Positions 54,001 to 64,000 of a stretch of DNA of 64,000 nucleotides are shown here, piece after piece. Source of the DNA: Gordionus sp. m RMFG-2023 (taxonomy: Eukaryota > Nematomorpha > Gordioida > Chordodea > Parachordodidae); NCBI RefSeq assembly GCF_954871325.1, contig NC_088778.1:24599120-24663119 (forward strand), written 5' to 3'. Positions within the stretch are counted from its first letter, which is position 1. Every line of letters begins with the position of its first letter. Both the position numbers and the translations under genes were made by a program. Below the pieces are notes generated by a model. The model searched no databases, was not told the DNA's origin, and saw nothing but the letters and a program-made list of their open reading frames with translations.

Positions 54001-57000
54001 TCAATCAATTAAAGAACTTCGAAATGTTCTAGGAATACTAGATGAGATTTATGTCTATTTTAATGGTGCAAAAAGATATAAGGTACTCAAAAAATTTCAG
54101 TGTAATGATCTGAAAAAATCGCAACGATTTTTACGCGTCAAGAATACAACTCGGTAATAGTTTCTTATTTATTTAAATTTTAAATGTTTTTTTAATTAGA
54201 AGCTGGCTATCGTCATATAAAGCTATTGTAAATTTTTTTCAACTTTATGATGCCTTGAGGGCAGCTTTAACAAATTTAAAGGATTCTGAAGATCCTGCCA
54301 CTTCCACTATGGCTAGTGCTATATTCTTTAGAATATAAAAATTTGATTTTATCTTATCACTTTGTGTTTTGGATAAAATATTGTTGATAACAAGTTTGGC
54401 TTGTACAAAATTGCAAACCATTTCGAAGGATATAGGGTATGCAATAAATCAAATTCAATACACAAAAGATTGCTTGATTAATTTGAGAAGTATAATATAA
54501 ATTATTGTCTTAATTATTTTTTAATCTAATAGATAATAACACTGAATTTTTGGATGTTTTTTCAAAGGCGCAAGATTTTATGAAGGAGAGAAATCTACAT
54601 TTTGATTTTGAAAGTTCTAGACTTCAAACATTACAATCCAAAAAGGAGAGGTATATATACTTTCATCATTAAATATAGGAATTTTTTTTAGCTTTAAAAT
54701 AAGTGTGTTTTATGCTGCACTCGATTTAATTATTATGCAGTTTAACGAAAGATTTAATGATGATTCCATGAAATATTTACATCAAACATCATTTTTTACG
54801 CCAAAGGGAATGACAGAAAAATCAATTATTAAAGAAGATATCGAGGATATCTGTGAATTTTACAATTTAAATTCAAGTCAAATTTTCAAAGAAATGTTGA
54901 AGTTTAGAAATATTTATAAGATGGCCAAAATGGGGAATGTAATTAATACTCATGACCTAGAGGTTCAAGAATCTAAAGATTTGTCAGATTCTGAGAATTG
55001 TAAATTTATTTAATTAAAATATTTTTACCAATACATTATTTAGCTTCTTCTGATGATGATAATTCAGGAACTTACGATTCAGTTTGGAAAAACTATTCAT
55101 TTATTTTACCTTATCGTTTACTTTTAAATTTTTCTGCTTTCCCTAATTTAAGAATTTTATATAAATATCTATTAACCATTCCCACAACCTCATGTACTGC
55201 TGAAAGAGTCATGAGTAAAATTAAATTAATTAAAACAAGACTGCGCAGTACCCATGAAAGATTCTTTTCTCAATAATTTAACCATATTATCAATGGAAAT
55301 TTTTTTATTTAAACAATTAAATACTGATGAAATTATAAATTCTTTCGCTTTCTCTTCCCCTAATTTATCTAAATTATTAATTTAAAAATAATATTTATAA
55401 AGTTAAATTTTTTGCATTTTATTTATATTATATATTAAAAATTGATGCAATAAAAAATATTTTTGAAATTTATGGGTGTCATAATTATCATTTTTTCGAA
55501 GGGGGGGGATACTTTTAATGGGGGTATTCTGCTTCATTCGCTCAAAAAGTGTAGGGGCCACTGAAGGAGTGTATAATGATTTTAGTCTTGCTAAACTTCC
55601 AATTAAACCTGGAACAAACAAACAAAAAATCTAAAACGATTAAACATTTTGTCAACTTCAATTTTTTGTTTTTAGCATTTCGGGATTCTTTTTAATTGAA
55701 TTGTATAAAAAAAAAATTAAAGAATTCTAACTTTTTTTTGGTAAAAATGCACTAAACCTTTGTTTATTCTTTACTTTCTTTCAAAGTGGACATTTGTCGT
55801 AATTTTTTCCAGTCCTACCTACCCTACCACCATTATAAGAGGCCGAGTACAAATACCGAACCAAAAACCGTTTTTTCAAAATCGGTCCGGTCCGTTAACT
55901 TTAACTAGAAATAACTTTGACAATTTAATCATGTTCAATCTTGTTTATTAACAAAAATGAATAATATGTATTTCCCATTTTAAAAACTCAAACTTTTAAA
56001 ATATCATTATATATTTGTGATAAAAATTCTGGCTATGAAAAATACAAATTTTATTAGAATAGTATAAGAAAAATTTTTGGGATCCTGGGCAGGGCTCATA
56101 TTTTATTGAAGATCTACCTGGCACTAGCAGATTTATCTAAGTTCATAAAAGGCTAATTTAAACATCTTACGATAAAAAGAATTCATAATTAGGAAAATTG
56201 CTAATTTTATACCATCACCCTCAGGTTTTTTTAAAAAAAAATGATATATTTTTGTTAACATTTTAGCAAAGGGAACCGAATTAACGAAAAAAATAGATTA
56301 CATGATTTCATGTATAAGAAAAAAATAAATTATAATGTAATAAATTTACATTATATTTTCTTGTGTCTATAACCCCTTCATCTGTATCACATTCGAGTTG
56401 AGCCTTATCTTCAATAACTTCGACATTGCTCGTCAAATTATTTCCGTTAGAGGAACTCTGATGATTGGCTTCAATCAGACTTCCGGTCATCACTAAAATA
56501 CGGCTCGTTTCTTTTTCTTCCTCCTCATCTTGATCACCGTGATCGCTTCCCGAACCATCGGTCACATTATTATCTTCGATTCCCTCGACATCTTGTTTCC
56601 CCAGCGATTCATTCCCTTTGATCCCTTCATTCGTGCCATTTTGATCGTACGTATTTTCTTTATTAGATTCCGTCTCCGTATATTGGTTAATTGTATTATT
56701 ATTATTGTTAAAAGAATTTGGATTATTATATCTATCGTCTTTACCGCTATTTATCCCAACTTCGTTGGAGTTTTCTTCTTTAACAACCATTTTGGTGGAG
56801 TTATCAGTCGTGGCCCTATTTCTATCGACTACATTATCTTGTTTTTCTTTGGATCCATTCTTAACGATTTTAGCTAAGTTATTAGTAACGTTTACTCCAT
56901 TGCGCGAACCATTATTTTTTAGATGATTACCATTTCTATAACACGAATTTCCATTTACGTTACTATCATTTTTGGAGTTTAGTTTTAAAACATCTTTTCC

Positions 57001-60000
57001 AGTGTTTTGTAATTTATCACTGCCTTCTTCTAGATTATTGCCTCCGCAGGTTAAATCGTTTAAAATGTTCGAATGAGATAGGGTTCCCTCTAACTTCGCG
57101 GCAGTAGGAGCTTTGTTATGAACAGGCTTGGAAGAATTAGATTTGGGGGGATTATTAGAGTTGGTCGGGGGCAAGGAAGCGGGCATGGAATGATGAGCGG
57201 GTGGTTGGGACAAATGGAAGGATGTGAGAGGGTAAAACCCATTTTTAACGTCTTCTAGCAGTTTCTCTATCTCGAGCGAGGAAGAAGGTAATTTTGAAAC
57301 GGTATATTCTAACGATTTAGGGATTTGTTGCTTATTTAATAAAAATAAATATATTATAATTCATTTTAAAAAATCAAACGCTCGCTTTTCTTTAAAAAAA
57401 ATACCTGCTGTTCTTTTGTGGCAGCAGTAATTTGGTTCAAAATATCGGGGTTAGGAGCGGATTTGGAAGGTTTGGAGTCTATGACATGACGAGATTTATT
57501 GGAAGGCTTGATTTCGGCGATGATATGATCGGCAGGAAATTTTTTGTTGATCAAATTTTCCGAAACGTTGTCTGAAAAGAATTCTTTTAGATATAGATGT
57601 AATTTTAAAAAGAAAACATTTAATTTCATATCGAATTATAAGTTTTTATTTGAAAATCAATGTTTGTAATCGGAAATATTTATAAACAACAGAAACCTTC
57701 TTCTATCGGAATCCATTTTAAAATTCTGGCAAATGTAGAGGTATTTAGGCATTATATAGTAAACGGGCTAAGTTGAAGTGGTGCGTTATTTAATATCAAA
57801 CCAATATATAAATGTAGAGCGTTATGATGATAACGCGATAAAATTTGAAAAAAATATGTTGCGATGTATATTTCAATAAATTATTAATGCTAGGAAGAAT
57901 CAGCTGTGATTTCGATAGCGTTAAATAATTCAACGCTTGAACATAACGCGTTTACTATAAATGAGGTACTTTATCCTATGAATTTTAGACAATTTTCGCA
58001 ATTTTTTTTTAAAAGGCTACATTCTTATATCAATTTTTGTTCTCATATGAATAAAACACTCTATTTAGAGAAGCATCTAGGACACCCTTTTAGTTAGTTT
58101 TATTTAACTATATATAAATTTTGAGATATACTTATAGGCAGAGATGTCCTGACAGTCAAGTGTTGTTAAACGGCTCAATTTTTGAAAACGTCTAACCTAG
58201 GATTTTCAAAAAATATTATGCAACCTAGAGATTTTGCTTTTGGACATCTATTAGAAAAAATCTCGAAGGTTATATAATATAATTTTGGCTAGAATCTTAA
58301 TTTAAAATCGGTTAAATTGAGCCGTTTAACAACATTACCCAAATCAATACCGTCAATACCCAAAACAATAATTTAGTATATTTAAATTTTATTGGAAAAA
58401 ACCTAAATCTTTATCGGTGTTTGGAAAATTTTGTATGATTTTTTTTTAAAATAGAAATTCCGATATAATGTTGTTTAAATATATATTTTTTTACATTTTA
58501 TAAAGGTTAATTATCGTTTGTATTAACTAGGTAATGTGTTAAAGGCTCGATTTTTGAAAACGGATAATCCAATATTTTAGCAAAAAAAATTATTGTAAGA
58601 CTGGAAATCTTGCTCATAGATGGCAGAAAGGTTATTAACAAAATTTTTCGCGTAATATTATTTTGGCTAAAAAAAATTTAAAATAGTCTAAATCGAGCCG
58701 TCTAACAATTCTAGCTACTGGTATTGTTTAAAATGTAAGGTATCAGCTGATGCCGATATTTCCCATGTTTAAAATGTAAGGTATCAGCTGATGCCGATAT
58801 TTCCCAAGATCCTTATTTATTTAGTTTAAAAATCACAATATCAAATTTTTACATATTACATTATTATATTTTAAGATGTGGTAAAGCGACAGTTTGATGG
58901 GTGTTGTTTTGTATCTTTTGTCAATTATTTATCACATTTTAAATCAATAATGGAGCGATATGAGTAAGGGTTAAGATATATTAAAAATGGTTTTTAATAA
59001 TATTTCATCAGTTTTATTTATAACCAGCATAGAAAAAAAATAAACAGCATTTTCCTTATCACATTTATTAATTTAGAAATTTGTAGATGAGTTAACATTA
59101 AGGAGTATTTGAAAGTATTTACTAATATCATGAATTTTGATGGATCTATTTTTTTTGATATGAAACCCTTGAAAAGTTTATGTTCTATTAAAATTGCAAG
59201 CTAGGTGGGCTATATATTTTTTAAATCATCAAGTTGGACACCAAGAATCACACTATGGGACAAGAGACTTATTGCAATCTTATAAGGTATATACTCCATT
59301 TTTAAAAAACACATATAATAATAGGTTATAAAAACTTGAATTGTTGACTATGCAATGAGCAGATATGAGTCTTAGTGGGTGAACCTCAAACAATATAGGA
59401 TGGAATAATAATTCTCGAGCAGTAGGTCTATCTTTGGGATTGGGGTTGATGCATTTTTTTATAAAATTCTTTTTGAGTGTAAATAATAATAATGGTGTAA
59501 ATATTTATTGTAAAATTTATTAATCAAACTCGTTGGGATATATTTTTGATGGACTCCAAGGCATTATTAATTGTGTCTTCTGGATTTGAATTTAAATTTT
59601 CTGATGTTCCAGACACTTCAAATATACCTGTCATCTGAAATAAGTAAAAAAAATCTTAATATAAAAATAGATATTAGGTTTAGTTGGGATAATAAATTAT
59701 TCAAAATAAAACTGTTGTAATTTAGACTCATTGTTTCAACTTATGAAAAAATACATATAATTGCACTTACTTCAAGTGCACAAATTCCAAAAGCATATAT
59801 ATCAACTGCTGTTGACAATGGTTCTGAGGCTGTAAAAATATAAAACATAGGATAGATTCAAAACAACAAAGGAATAAAAAGTAGGCAAAATTAAATGATT
59901 TATTTAAATTAAATATATCATAACAAAATTAAATATGTCTTGTTACAAGAGTATTCTGGTGCTAAAAAATAATGATCCTTTTGATGTTCCCTGCATGTCT

Positions 60001-60928
60001 TTATGTTTTGATGAATAGCATCTGGTGCGACTATAGTTTGTGTAAATTAATTTATATATTATTATTTTATAATTATAAATGCATAAGTATTATAAATGCA
60101 TAAGTATTATAAATAAATATATCTTAATCAAATTTATTTTAACACCTGATCCTATTTTTATTAAGCCATTATGTTGAATAAATATAGTTCCCAGGCGTAA
60201 ATTACCATGAATTATAGGTGGATTACAAGAATGCAAATATCTAAAATTATGAGGGTAATTTTAAAAAAAATTTAAAAATATACTGAAGGCCAGATAGAAT
60301 TTGTATACACCATCTCTTCCATGCCTAAAACAAGTATATAAAATAATACAAATAACATTCTATACCTTTAATTGAATTGTGGCACCATTTTTTGTAGTAG
60401 TTAATAAAAAACTTTTAAAAGAGCCAGCCATATACTCGGTTATAAACACAATCTTAAAATAAATTATGAAACAAGTACAAATTAAATTTACCCTTGGACT
60501 CTCTTGCTTAAAATCCAGCCAATAAGCATGAAACTTAACAATAGTTGGATGATGTAAGGATGTTAAATTATGAAATACGGTTTTTATTTTTTCCTTATAT
60601 TAAACAGAATAAGTGAGAATAAAAATATAGACATACTTCTTGATCTTTAAAATTTCTTCTTTCAGAAAACTGTACCTCATTCCAAACTACCTCCATACCT
60701 TCTTCCATATCCATAGCCAAATATGCGGCATCAATCCCAGGTACATCACGTTGTTGAACCTAATGAATATTATAATAATATATGATATAATTTAACTTTT
60801 TCTTTCCTTTTAAGCCATCGACCACATGGGCTCTCCTCTAATATTTCTGTTTCATCATCTGAATCGTCAGCACTATATTTATACATTTTCTTCTCCTTCG
60901 ATTCTTTACATTTAGAATTATTTTCCAT
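51007..60928 (-). CDS. NRBP: NRBP pseudokinase, 14 exons, about 824 residues
   Basis: Exons: 60928-60797, 60759-60637, 60593-60492, 60452-60366, 60324-60284, 60240-60146, 60030-59947, 59829-59771, 59634-59530, 59468-59336, 57571-57405, 57330-56350, 52386-52267, 51252-51007. All phases agree. It opens ILEESPCGRWLKRKEK; the kinase fold shows EGMEVVWNEVQFSER (Asn where kinases have Lys), IIHGNL (HRD altered), IKIGSVAPD (DFG lost), APEYS and RPTARELLFHPILFEV, as in human NRBP1. C-terminal parts: EKLLEDVKNGFYPLTSF, then LTLVLKMENKLSRNLQC and ATELVNYGFINE. The known family acts as a scaffold or adaptor, without catalysis. Oddities: an Asn/acidic low-complexity insert of roughly 250 residues in exon 12 (human protein 535 residues), and a full hAT element in the intron 52387-56349. 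Start chosen at the second Met of the frame (60928), next to family-like sequence; the upstream Met at 61006 adds 26 unrelated residues. Confidence 0.93.
52832..55563 (+). mobile_element. Full-length hAT transposon with exact TSD, in NRBP intron
   Basis: The ends CAGGGGCCCCTACA and, reversed, CAGTGGCCCCTACA differ at one base in 14. The exact 8-bp target duplication AAGGAGTG flanks it (52824-52831 and 55564-55571). It carries a plus-strand transposase gene with short introns. Length 2,732 bp. It is in opposite orientation to the host gene. The transposase has lost its open frame in a few places, so the copy is probably inactive. Confidence 0.93.
53060..55390 (+). pseudogene. hAT transposase (ZMYM/TTF-type), multi-exon
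   Basis: In order: NWITYSIKMYKVFCLTCLLF (from about 53105), HESSQAHMKAYYGRL, EGNMMALIKLIA (near 53445), FSIIVDGTYDVSKSEAIA (near 53660-53715, with the first catalytic Asp), GQSYDGASNMSGRINGVQAL, AFIWCYCHRYLIVV (near 53960), then after a short intron SWLSSYKAIVNFFQLYDALR (54200), FKISVFYAALDLI (54700) and the hATC domain IPTTSCTAERVMSKIKLIKT (near 55180-55240). This is the usual layout of the RNase H-like fold and the C-terminal dimerisation part. There is a frame change after LIKLIA (near 53470) and stops after FFRI (near 54336) and FFSQ (near 55276). The transposase of 18990-23342 is of the same family. Confidence 0.85.
58158..58337. mobile_element. TAGTGTTGTTAA-family MITE in NRBP intron
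   Basis: AAGTGTTGTTAAACGGCTCA on the left is mirrored by TTGAGCCGTTTAACAACATTA on the right. The body has the family core (CAACCTAGAGATTTTGC and TATAATTTTGGCTAGAATC). About 180 bp. Flanking repeats are no longer clear. Confidence 0.75.
58528..58713. mobile_element. Second TAGTGTTGTTAA-family MITE in the same intron
   Basis: Left GTGTTAAAGGCTCGATTTTT and right AATCGAGCCGTCTAACAATT are inverted. The middle AATATTTTAGCAAAA and TATTATTTTGGCTAAAA is shared with the other copies. About 186 bp, more decayed. Confidence 0.65.
58725..58806. repeat. 41-bp unit, two perfect tandem copies
   Basis: TGTTTAAAATGTAAGGTATC...GATATTTCCCA occurs at 58725 and again at 58766 with no visible difference. It lies next to the MITE at 58528-58713. 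Confidence 0.92.
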
Positions 60929-61385
60929 ATCTACTAATGTTATATTTATAATAAATTCGTCTAAAATAGCATTTGAAAAGTAAAAATGTTTAATGACCGC
61001 ACACACGAGTGTTAAGGGTTGCCAATTTTTTTAAAAAAAGGTTGATGCTTTACCCCGACCTGTTTACAAATAACAAAGATAAAGCCAGTGCTGTTGAATG
61101 AAACTTATATTTCATTCAAATCTGTTAAGAAGAGTCATAGAAGACAATATCTAAGCTATCACAGAAAATCGACCATGACTCACCGACCCAATAGGCCGTA
61201 TAGACTTATCTAAGGAAAGGGGGGTTGTCATTAAATTTTGGGGGCTTCATCTCAATACCCTCACCGTTGCCTTAAGCCGGATATCGACCTGTGCAAATTG
61301 ATGATTGGTATTTTTTATTTCCCTATGATTATTTGTAAAATATATATCTTTATATCATTCCCAAGTCCAAGGCAATTTTTTAGGC

Positions 61386-61633
61386 TTAATTATTATGATT
61401 GTTTACATTAGTACAGTTACCAGTATAAAGGCAAATATTTACTAATAGTAGATTATTGTCAGCCTTATAATTATAAAGCAACTCAAGGCATTTATTCTGA
61501 AATTGTCTGCTTTTAGTGCCTAATATAATTATTACATTAATGCGTTTGGTAGACACTAAACAGTATATATTCTTGTTAGATTCGAACGGTTTTAAGTAAT
61601 ATTGCCCAGTAGTTTTTGTCATATTATCTTAAA
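61386..61633 (-). CDS. Candidate exon or small gene, unrecognised
   Basis: The minus strand has 78 codons from an ATG (61622), reading GQYYLKPFESNKNIYCLVST, then KRINVIIILG and a stop. A plausible acceptor (TTTTAAG) lies just upstream, so it could be a last exon. The alternating hydrophobic strand followed by a helix reminds me weakly of the C-terminal half of longin-like TRAPP subunits (TRAPPC2/2L), but this is not a firm match. Low confidence that it is coding. Confidence 0.25.
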
Positions 61634-62316
61634 ATTGTAAAAATTAGTTGGTAATTATTAATATTTGTTTCAATTTTGAGAGTAACGGATATTTTGCAAA
61701 CTACTTTGTATTTTATTAACTTTTTTCTAAAAAAGGGTATTTATATTTTATGGAAATTATTTTCAAGGGTTTTATTGATAGTTTTTTATTTTGTAAAATA
61801 TTTTAGGAATGCGTATTATCATTCATTCACGGACCATTTTTGTGCCAGTCTCATGACTAATATTTATATTTGTTAGAAGGTTGGTGACTATATAATTAGA
61901 ATTTCTTCGATTTTTCACGCACTTTTTAAATATAAGAAATTTCTGAGATTATTTTATTGGAATAGTTAAAGTAGGGATTTTATAATTTAAAAATTTAAAA
62001 ATTATAATAGGCAAGTAAACTAAAGTTTTTTTTCAATTAAAATTTTGTCGAATTATAAAAGAAGAATAGTATCATGAGTGTTTTTATTTTCTCTCAAAAT
62101 TAATTTGATAATCCATCTTTTTTTGAATGATGAGTGATTGATTTCGTAATTATTGCATAGATGAATGGTAGATCTCTTATCACTATTTTTGGTATAATAA
62201 GATATTATATTCTTATTATTTTTTTTGCTATTTTTTTTAAGGTTTATATTAATTTCGAAGAAAAATAAGGAATTTTTAAACATTTTTTTTGGTATTATTA
62301 TTTTAATTATTTTAGG
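61634..62316. other. Intergenic, AT-rich
   Basis: No gene or repeat recognised; the frames here have biased, low-complexity composition. Confidence 0.35.
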
Positions 62317-63780
62317 CAGTGACCCAAAGATATTTTATAAAACATGACTAAAATCTTCCACTAAATTTTTTTTTAAAGTTTTGTAAATTTTGAAATTAAT
62401 AATTAATACCAAATTATATTTATACTTCCCATTTAATTTCAATTCCTCCCATTTTGATTAATATAACTACCAAATTCTTCTTATAATTTGAAAAATATAA
62501 ATTAATATTACTTACTTTTTTTGTAAAAATATGCAAGTTTATAAATCTTAATCAAATATTGATTTTTTATAAAAATGGAAAAGAACTCAAAATTTTATTT
62601 ATTTTAAATCTTTAACGCCAATTTTATTATTTATACTTTAAATAAAGGAATTTTTTTAAATATGGCATCTGAATTGTGGAAATATTTTACAAAAGACAAA
62701 GATAATTTTGCAAAATGCGTTATCTGCGGAATTCTAATTTCACGGGGAGGAATAATAAAAAATTAGTTTAATACTATCAATATTCGTAAACATTAAAGGC
62801 GATTCCATCAAACGGCATTCGAAGCGATAATACAAAAAGAACGATAAATATTAGAAAAAACAAATCAGTTTTAAAAAAGAAGAACCCTGAAAGTCAGCTA
62901 ACTATATCAGCCATTCTTAATAAAACTACTATTTGGAAAAATTCTGATTACAAATCGATAATTATTTCTACATTTATAGGGAAAATGATAGCCTGTGACC
63001 ACCAGCAGATTTCTATCTTGACGGCTTTAAAAGGCTTTTACATTATTTATGTCCAAATTATTAAATTCCCAATAGAAAGTATTTTTTGCAAGGAGTTATT
63101 CCTGATATATATGAAAAACTTTCCGAAAAAATTCGTAAAGAAATTTTGGTTGAAGATTCTTATTTTTCCTTTATCATAGATATATGGACTAGAAATTCAG
63201 GTGACGATTCTCATATCTCATTAACTTGTCATTATATAAACCAAAACTTTAAACGAACTAATAGAGTTTCAAATGTTAAAAAATTTAATGAGTCTCATAC
63301 AGCAATATACATTGCTCCTCATATTTTAGATAAAATGATTAATTATTGGGGGATAAAAAAATTAAATACACCTAAAATGTAACCAATATAGCTTTGGCTA
63401 TGAAAAACGGGAAACATTCTTCTATTTCACAAAATAGTCTAAAAGAAATCGAAATTCAATTGAATCTAACTAGGCACAAATTAATCCAAGACATGCCGAC
63501 TCATTGGGATTCTATCTGTTATATGATCGAACGATTAATAAAACAAAAAAGGGCGACACAGCTGTTCATTATCGATAATCCTAATTTGGGAAATCTCTCA
63601 TTATAAAAGTGGGAATTGACAAAAAATGTAATTGATGTTCTGGAACCGATTCGGATAACATAAGAAATAAGTGTGGAATTTAGCAATGTTATACCCTTTG
63701 TTAAAATTCCGTAGTGAATTAAGGATTAATAAGGGCACAGATGGATGTGTGCAGGCCATGAAGGATACATAATCAATTAA
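62317..63780 (+). mobile_element. Decayed Ac-like hAT element with BED finger
   Basis: CAGTGACCCAAAGATA at 62317 may be the left end. From 62662 the plus strand reads SELWKYFTKDKDNFAKCVIC with a BED-type zinc finger (C-x2-C and a later H-x4-H as KHxRRFHQTAFE). Then come KMIACDHQQISI, YEKLSEKIRKEILVEDSYFS, FIIDIWTRNSGDDSHISLT (63166-63222; the Asp region) and IQDMPTHWDSICYMIERLI (63480-63540), the typical order in Ac/ZBED hAT transposases. Several stops and frame changes; the C-terminal dimerisation domain is missing before the next element starts at 63781. Confidence 0.7.
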
Positions 63781-64000
63781 CAGAGTTGTTAAACGCTATT
63801 TTTAAAAGTAGCGCGCTACCGCTTTCGCTATTTGTGAAAAAAAGTAGCGCGAAAAGTAGCTTTAGCTACTTTTAAGCTACTTTTTATAAAAAAAAATTTA
63901 GAAACAAATGAAACAAATTTTTTTTATTTATTTTTTGCTTATAATGTAAATGTATAATAAATAATATATAAAAATCAACATTTATAAATATAAAAATATA
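63781..64000. mobile_element. Left end of a hAT element running off the window
   Basis: CAGAGTTGTTAAACGC followed by repeated AAAAGTAGCGCG / TAGCTACTTTTAAGCTAC palindromic motifs, typical of the subterminal regions of hAT elements. It directly abuts the truncated hAT gene. The terminus resembles that of the TAGTGTTGTTAA MITE family, suggesting a related autonomous source. Confidence 0.6.

Noticed and set aside
59242-59278. Possible extra NRBP exon (AISLLSHSVIL)
   Set aside because: It vaguely resembles the family's LKLLAAHCIV, but that part is already encoded in exon 59468-59336 (LRLISAHCIV), whose phase joins exon 57571 directly.

Overview
This is an AT-rich stretch (roughly three quarters A+T by eye) of an animal nuclear genome. 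Three conserved metazoan genes can be read exon by exon, with splice phases that agree at nearly every junction: ABHD12 (lysophospholipid serine hydrolase), VIPAS39/SPE-39 (partner of VPS33B in endolysosomal sorting) and NRBP (nuclear receptor binding protein pseudokinase). A fourth gene encodes a single-pass membrane protein that I do not recognise. All four lie on the minus strand. Introns are strongly bimodal: many are 39-52 bases long and a few span kilobases and hold mobile elements. The sequence alone does not name the phylum.

Layout: 163-11860 ABHD12, whose 8.5-kb intron holds an LTR retroelement (2250-9503) with an internal inverted copy of its own 3' end. 12180-18640 is intergenic, with hAT-like elements, two short non-autonomous transposons and an old gypsy integrase relic. 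18645-24016 is a three-layer nest: a hAT transposon, split by another hAT-type element, which itself carries a young non-autonomous LTR element. 24017-28472 shows little. 28473-42137 is VIPAS39, whose largest intron holds a second LTR element (29202-34139) with the same palindromic plan. 42570-43950 is an old gypsy relic, and 45790-46163 a tRNA-derived SINE broken by a small hAT element. 47060-49184 is the unknown membrane-protein gene. 51007-60928 is NRBP, with a full-length hAT element in one intron (52832-55563). 62317-64000 has a decayed Ac-like hAT gene and the left end of another hAT element.

The most unusual signal is the pair of LTR elements. Both carry an inverted copy of the 3' end (LTR, a 3' zinc-knuckle ORF and more), facing the original. 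Both have a Gag-like protein with a predicted transmembrane helix, a charged coiled coil and CCHC zinc knuckles, and no capsid domain I recognise. Both also have an extra CCHC ORF next to the 3' LTR that ends in an acidic, leucine-containing tail. They look like two members of one little-described lineage.

The host genes share no pathway beyond general membrane and signalling roles. Their common feature is that each has been expanded by intronic transposons without visible loss of coding frame.
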